A stretch of DNA of 6,178 bases from an uncultured bacterium (GTDB lineage Bacteria > Cloacimonadota > Cloacimonadia > Cloacimonadales > Cloacimonadaceae): NCBI GenBank assembly GCA_937924555.1, contig CALDSN010000192.1, positions 1 to 6,178 on the forward strand, read 5' to 3'. Both the position numbers and the translations under genes were made by a program. Below are positions 6,057-6,178 of the stretch, piece by piece (the first letter of the stretch is position 1; each line of letters begins with the position of its first letter). The notes under the pieces are model-generated. The model was not told the DNA's origin. It saw only the letters and a program-made list of their open reading frames with translations, and did not search any database.

Positions 6057-6178
6057 TTATGGTAAATACTCGTTAGTGAAGCTTTTGGCAGATTCAACAC
6101 TGATGGGGATTAAACGCTCCTGGAACATCCAATCGATAAAGCGTTGCCATACTTCAAGCTTTTGTACGCCCCACTTCG
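6057..6178 (-). CDS. Substrate-binding protein C-terminus (NMT1/THI5-like, probable ThiY type), 5' end beyond window
   Basis: Only the last 39 codons and the TAA stop lie in the window. The residues start KWGVQKLEVWQRFIDWM and end KSFTNEYLP. This pattern, an amphipathic helix followed by a terminal FTNE(Y/F)LP, is what I associate with periplasmic or lipoprotein NMT1/THI5-like binding proteins that capture pyrimidine precursors of thiamine, or related sulfonate-type ligands. The stop lies one base before the ATPase start, and the order binding protein then ATPase fits a ThiX-ThiY-ThiZ arrangement with the permease further upstream. The fragment is short, so the family is likely but the ligand is only inferred. 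Confidence 0.65.
   Translation of the reverse strand, partial: KWGVQKLEVWQRFIDWMFQERLIPISVESAKSFTNEYLP

Overview
This is a bacterial chromosomal segment carrying ordinary housekeeping and metabolic genes. All protein genes lie on the minus strand and a single tRNA lies on the plus strand. Base composition looks moderate. I see no phage genes, transposase, CRISPR array or obvious transfer signature. The HtpG resembles the Bacteroidetes/FCB type (IIGHFGLGFYSSFMV, FWIHLNVDFPF, IPLNVSRSFLQND). The 2-hydroxyacyl-CoA dehydratase-like protein is oxygen-sensitive chemistry typical of anaerobes. Together these suggest an anaerobic, fermentative FCB-group bacterium, possibly Cloacimonadota. That assignment is an impression from protein style, not a search result.

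Layout, in the direction of minus-strand transcription (right to left). At the right edge is the last 39 codons of a probable NMT1/THI5-like substrate-binding protein (6057-6178). One base after its stop begins an ABC transporter ATPase (5288-6055) of the ThiZ/SsuB/TauB type. The pair looks like the tail of an uptake operon, perhaps for a thiamine pyrimidine precursor, whose permease would lie upstream outside the window. A 326-base intergenic region follows. It contains a striking 11-bp-periodic, mirror-organised repeat (5153-5210) and then a sigma70-like promoter for htpG. htpG (2964-4961) encodes the bacterial Hsp90 chaperone.

The htpG and tRNA transcripts converge on a perfect 15-bp hairpin (2916-2950) that can terminate both. 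The plus-strand tRNA-Pro(GGG) (2798-2875, CCA encoded) is flanked by inverted repeats that could pair the leader and trailer of the precursor. Divergent from the tRNA is an ABC-F ribosome-associated ATPase (738-2648). Its last codons overlap by 11 bases the start of a 2-hydroxyacyl-CoA dehydratase (HgdB/HGD-D) homologue, which runs off the left edge (1-748).

Most of the content is conventional. The best candidate for something undescribed is the intergenic 11-mer repeat. Its units GAYTCCCTCGT and GAYTCCCGGGT alternate so that they form a 22-bp near-palindrome with a 3-base centre. The tRNA-flanking inverted repeat and the ABC-F/dehydratase coupling are secondary points of interest.
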